Positions 63,721 through 64,000 of a DNA stretch of 64,000 nt are shown piece after piece. How positions within the stretch are numbered: the stretch's first letter is position 1; each line of letters begins with the position of its first letter. Made by a program: the position numbers and the translations under genes. The notes under the pieces are model-generated. The model saw only the letters and a program-made list of their open reading frames with translations, did not search any database and had not been told where the DNA came from. Source of the stretch: Anaerolineae bacterium (lineage in GTDB: Bacteria; Chloroflexota; Anaerolineae; Aggregatilineales; Phototrophicaceae); contig JAJEBE010000010.1 in NCBI GenBank assembly GCA_022822545.1, positions 62,001-126,000 of the forward strand. Reading direction: 5' to 3'.

Positions 63721-63793
63721 CGCCCCTGGCAGGACTCGAACCTGCGACCAACGGTTTAGAAGACCGGTGCTCTGTCCACTGAGCTACAGAGGC
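63721..63793 (-). tRNA. tRNA-Arg (anticodon TCT)
   Basis: 73 bases. The acceptor GCCTCTG pairs with CAGGGGC (one G-U), the anticodon loop is CTTCTAA (anticodon TCT), and the T arm is CGCAGGTTCGAGTCCTGC. The first pair of the anticodon stem is a C-T mismatch. CCA is not encoded. Confidence 0.95.
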
Positions 63794-63864
63794 GGGCAAC
63801 AAAAATTGTAGAATCTGCCCCCTGCGCTGTCAATGGTTTGCGGCGTATTTGGCCACTCTTCGGA

Positions 63865-63893
63865 TTGCCCGTCGCCCTCGTCTGTAGTAAAAT
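63865..63893 (+). promoter_or_regulatory. Promoter reading towards the window end
   Basis: TTGCCC, a 17-base spacer, and TAAAAT. No gene start is visible in the remaining 107 bases, so the gene it serves lies beyond the window. Confidence 0.4.
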
Positions 63894-64000
63894 ATACGCA
63901 CAGATATCGGTTGCAATCTCAAGCATTTCGTTTCATTGATATTGTATAAGCAGATCGTATTACGACTTGAGAAGCTGGCATCTCTCAATTGTGATTGTCA

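Noticed and set aside
63894..64000. Gene start after the last promoter
   Set aside because: No convincing start codon with a ribosome site or open frame is visible before the window ends.

Overview
The window looks like chromosome from a member of the Chloroflexota, probably an Anaerolineae-like lineage. This is inferred from gene content and style, not from a search: a T-box in front of valS, a SARP/BTAD regulator, abundant LysM, CARDB-like and Pro/Thr-linker secreted proteins, a membrane-anchored baseplate-J-domain protein, and G+C-rich codon use. About 50 protein genes, two tRNA genes, a TPP riboswitch, a T-box and a probable histidine attenuator are visible. Promoters I could read share one pattern: TTGnnn, a 17-base spacer, then TAnnnT.

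Layout. 1-14.5 kb: 3' truncated ffh; an MFS transporter, an alkaline-phosphatase-fold enzyme, a metallo-beta-lactamase-fold hydrolase, murJ, a C39-peptidase/TPR protein, ruvX, a baseplate-J-domain membrane protein and alaS (all minus strand), then tyrS and a CoA-transferase-type beta subunit (plus). 14.5-27.3 kb: an oligopeptide-type binding protein, secG and ctpA (minus); a CoA-transferase-type alpha subunit, the TPP-riboswitch-controlled thiBPQ operon and purH (plus); yajC-secD-secF (minus). 27.4-37 kb: an accessory-looking cell-surface block with a CARDB-like secreted protein, a NERD-like membrane protein, a GT-C glycosyltransferase, a seven-LysM protein with a glycosidase-like barrel, and two coupled LysM proteins. 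37-45.3 kb: valS with its T-box, tRNA-Thr, mutL, a Ser/Thr kinase and a dNTP triphosphohydrolase. 45.7-51 kb: a carbohydrate operon (binding protein, two permeases, class II aldolase, ADP-dependent sugar kinase family protein). 51-64 kb: selB, a coiled-coil protein, hisHAFIE with its leader, a double DsbA-like secreted protein, a thioesterase, an acyl-CoA ligase, a BTAD regulator and tRNA-Arg.

The most interesting signals lie between genes. First, three AT-rich gaps (about 1.06, 40.56 and 54.59 kb) each carry a perfect GAAC-N4-GTTC palindrome (the LexA/DinR box type of Gram-positive bacteria), then an extended -10 element, then exactly 6 bases, then ATG. This looks like one SOS-type leaderless promoter placed in front of three short, poorly conserved frames with pyrimidine-rich or iteron-like tails. 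Second, hisH is preceded by a near-consensus promoter, a 19-codon leader peptide with three consecutive His codons, competing hairpins and an intrinsic terminator: a classic attenuator layout. Third, a small palindromic element of about 71 bp recurs in intergenic gaps.

Other points: MutL has lost every endonuclease-site motif; the two CoA-transferase-type subunits are split 3.5 kb apart and the beta subunit lacks the usual catalytic Glu motif; and an archaeal-style ADP-dependent kinase sits beside an aldolase and a sugar ABC transporter.
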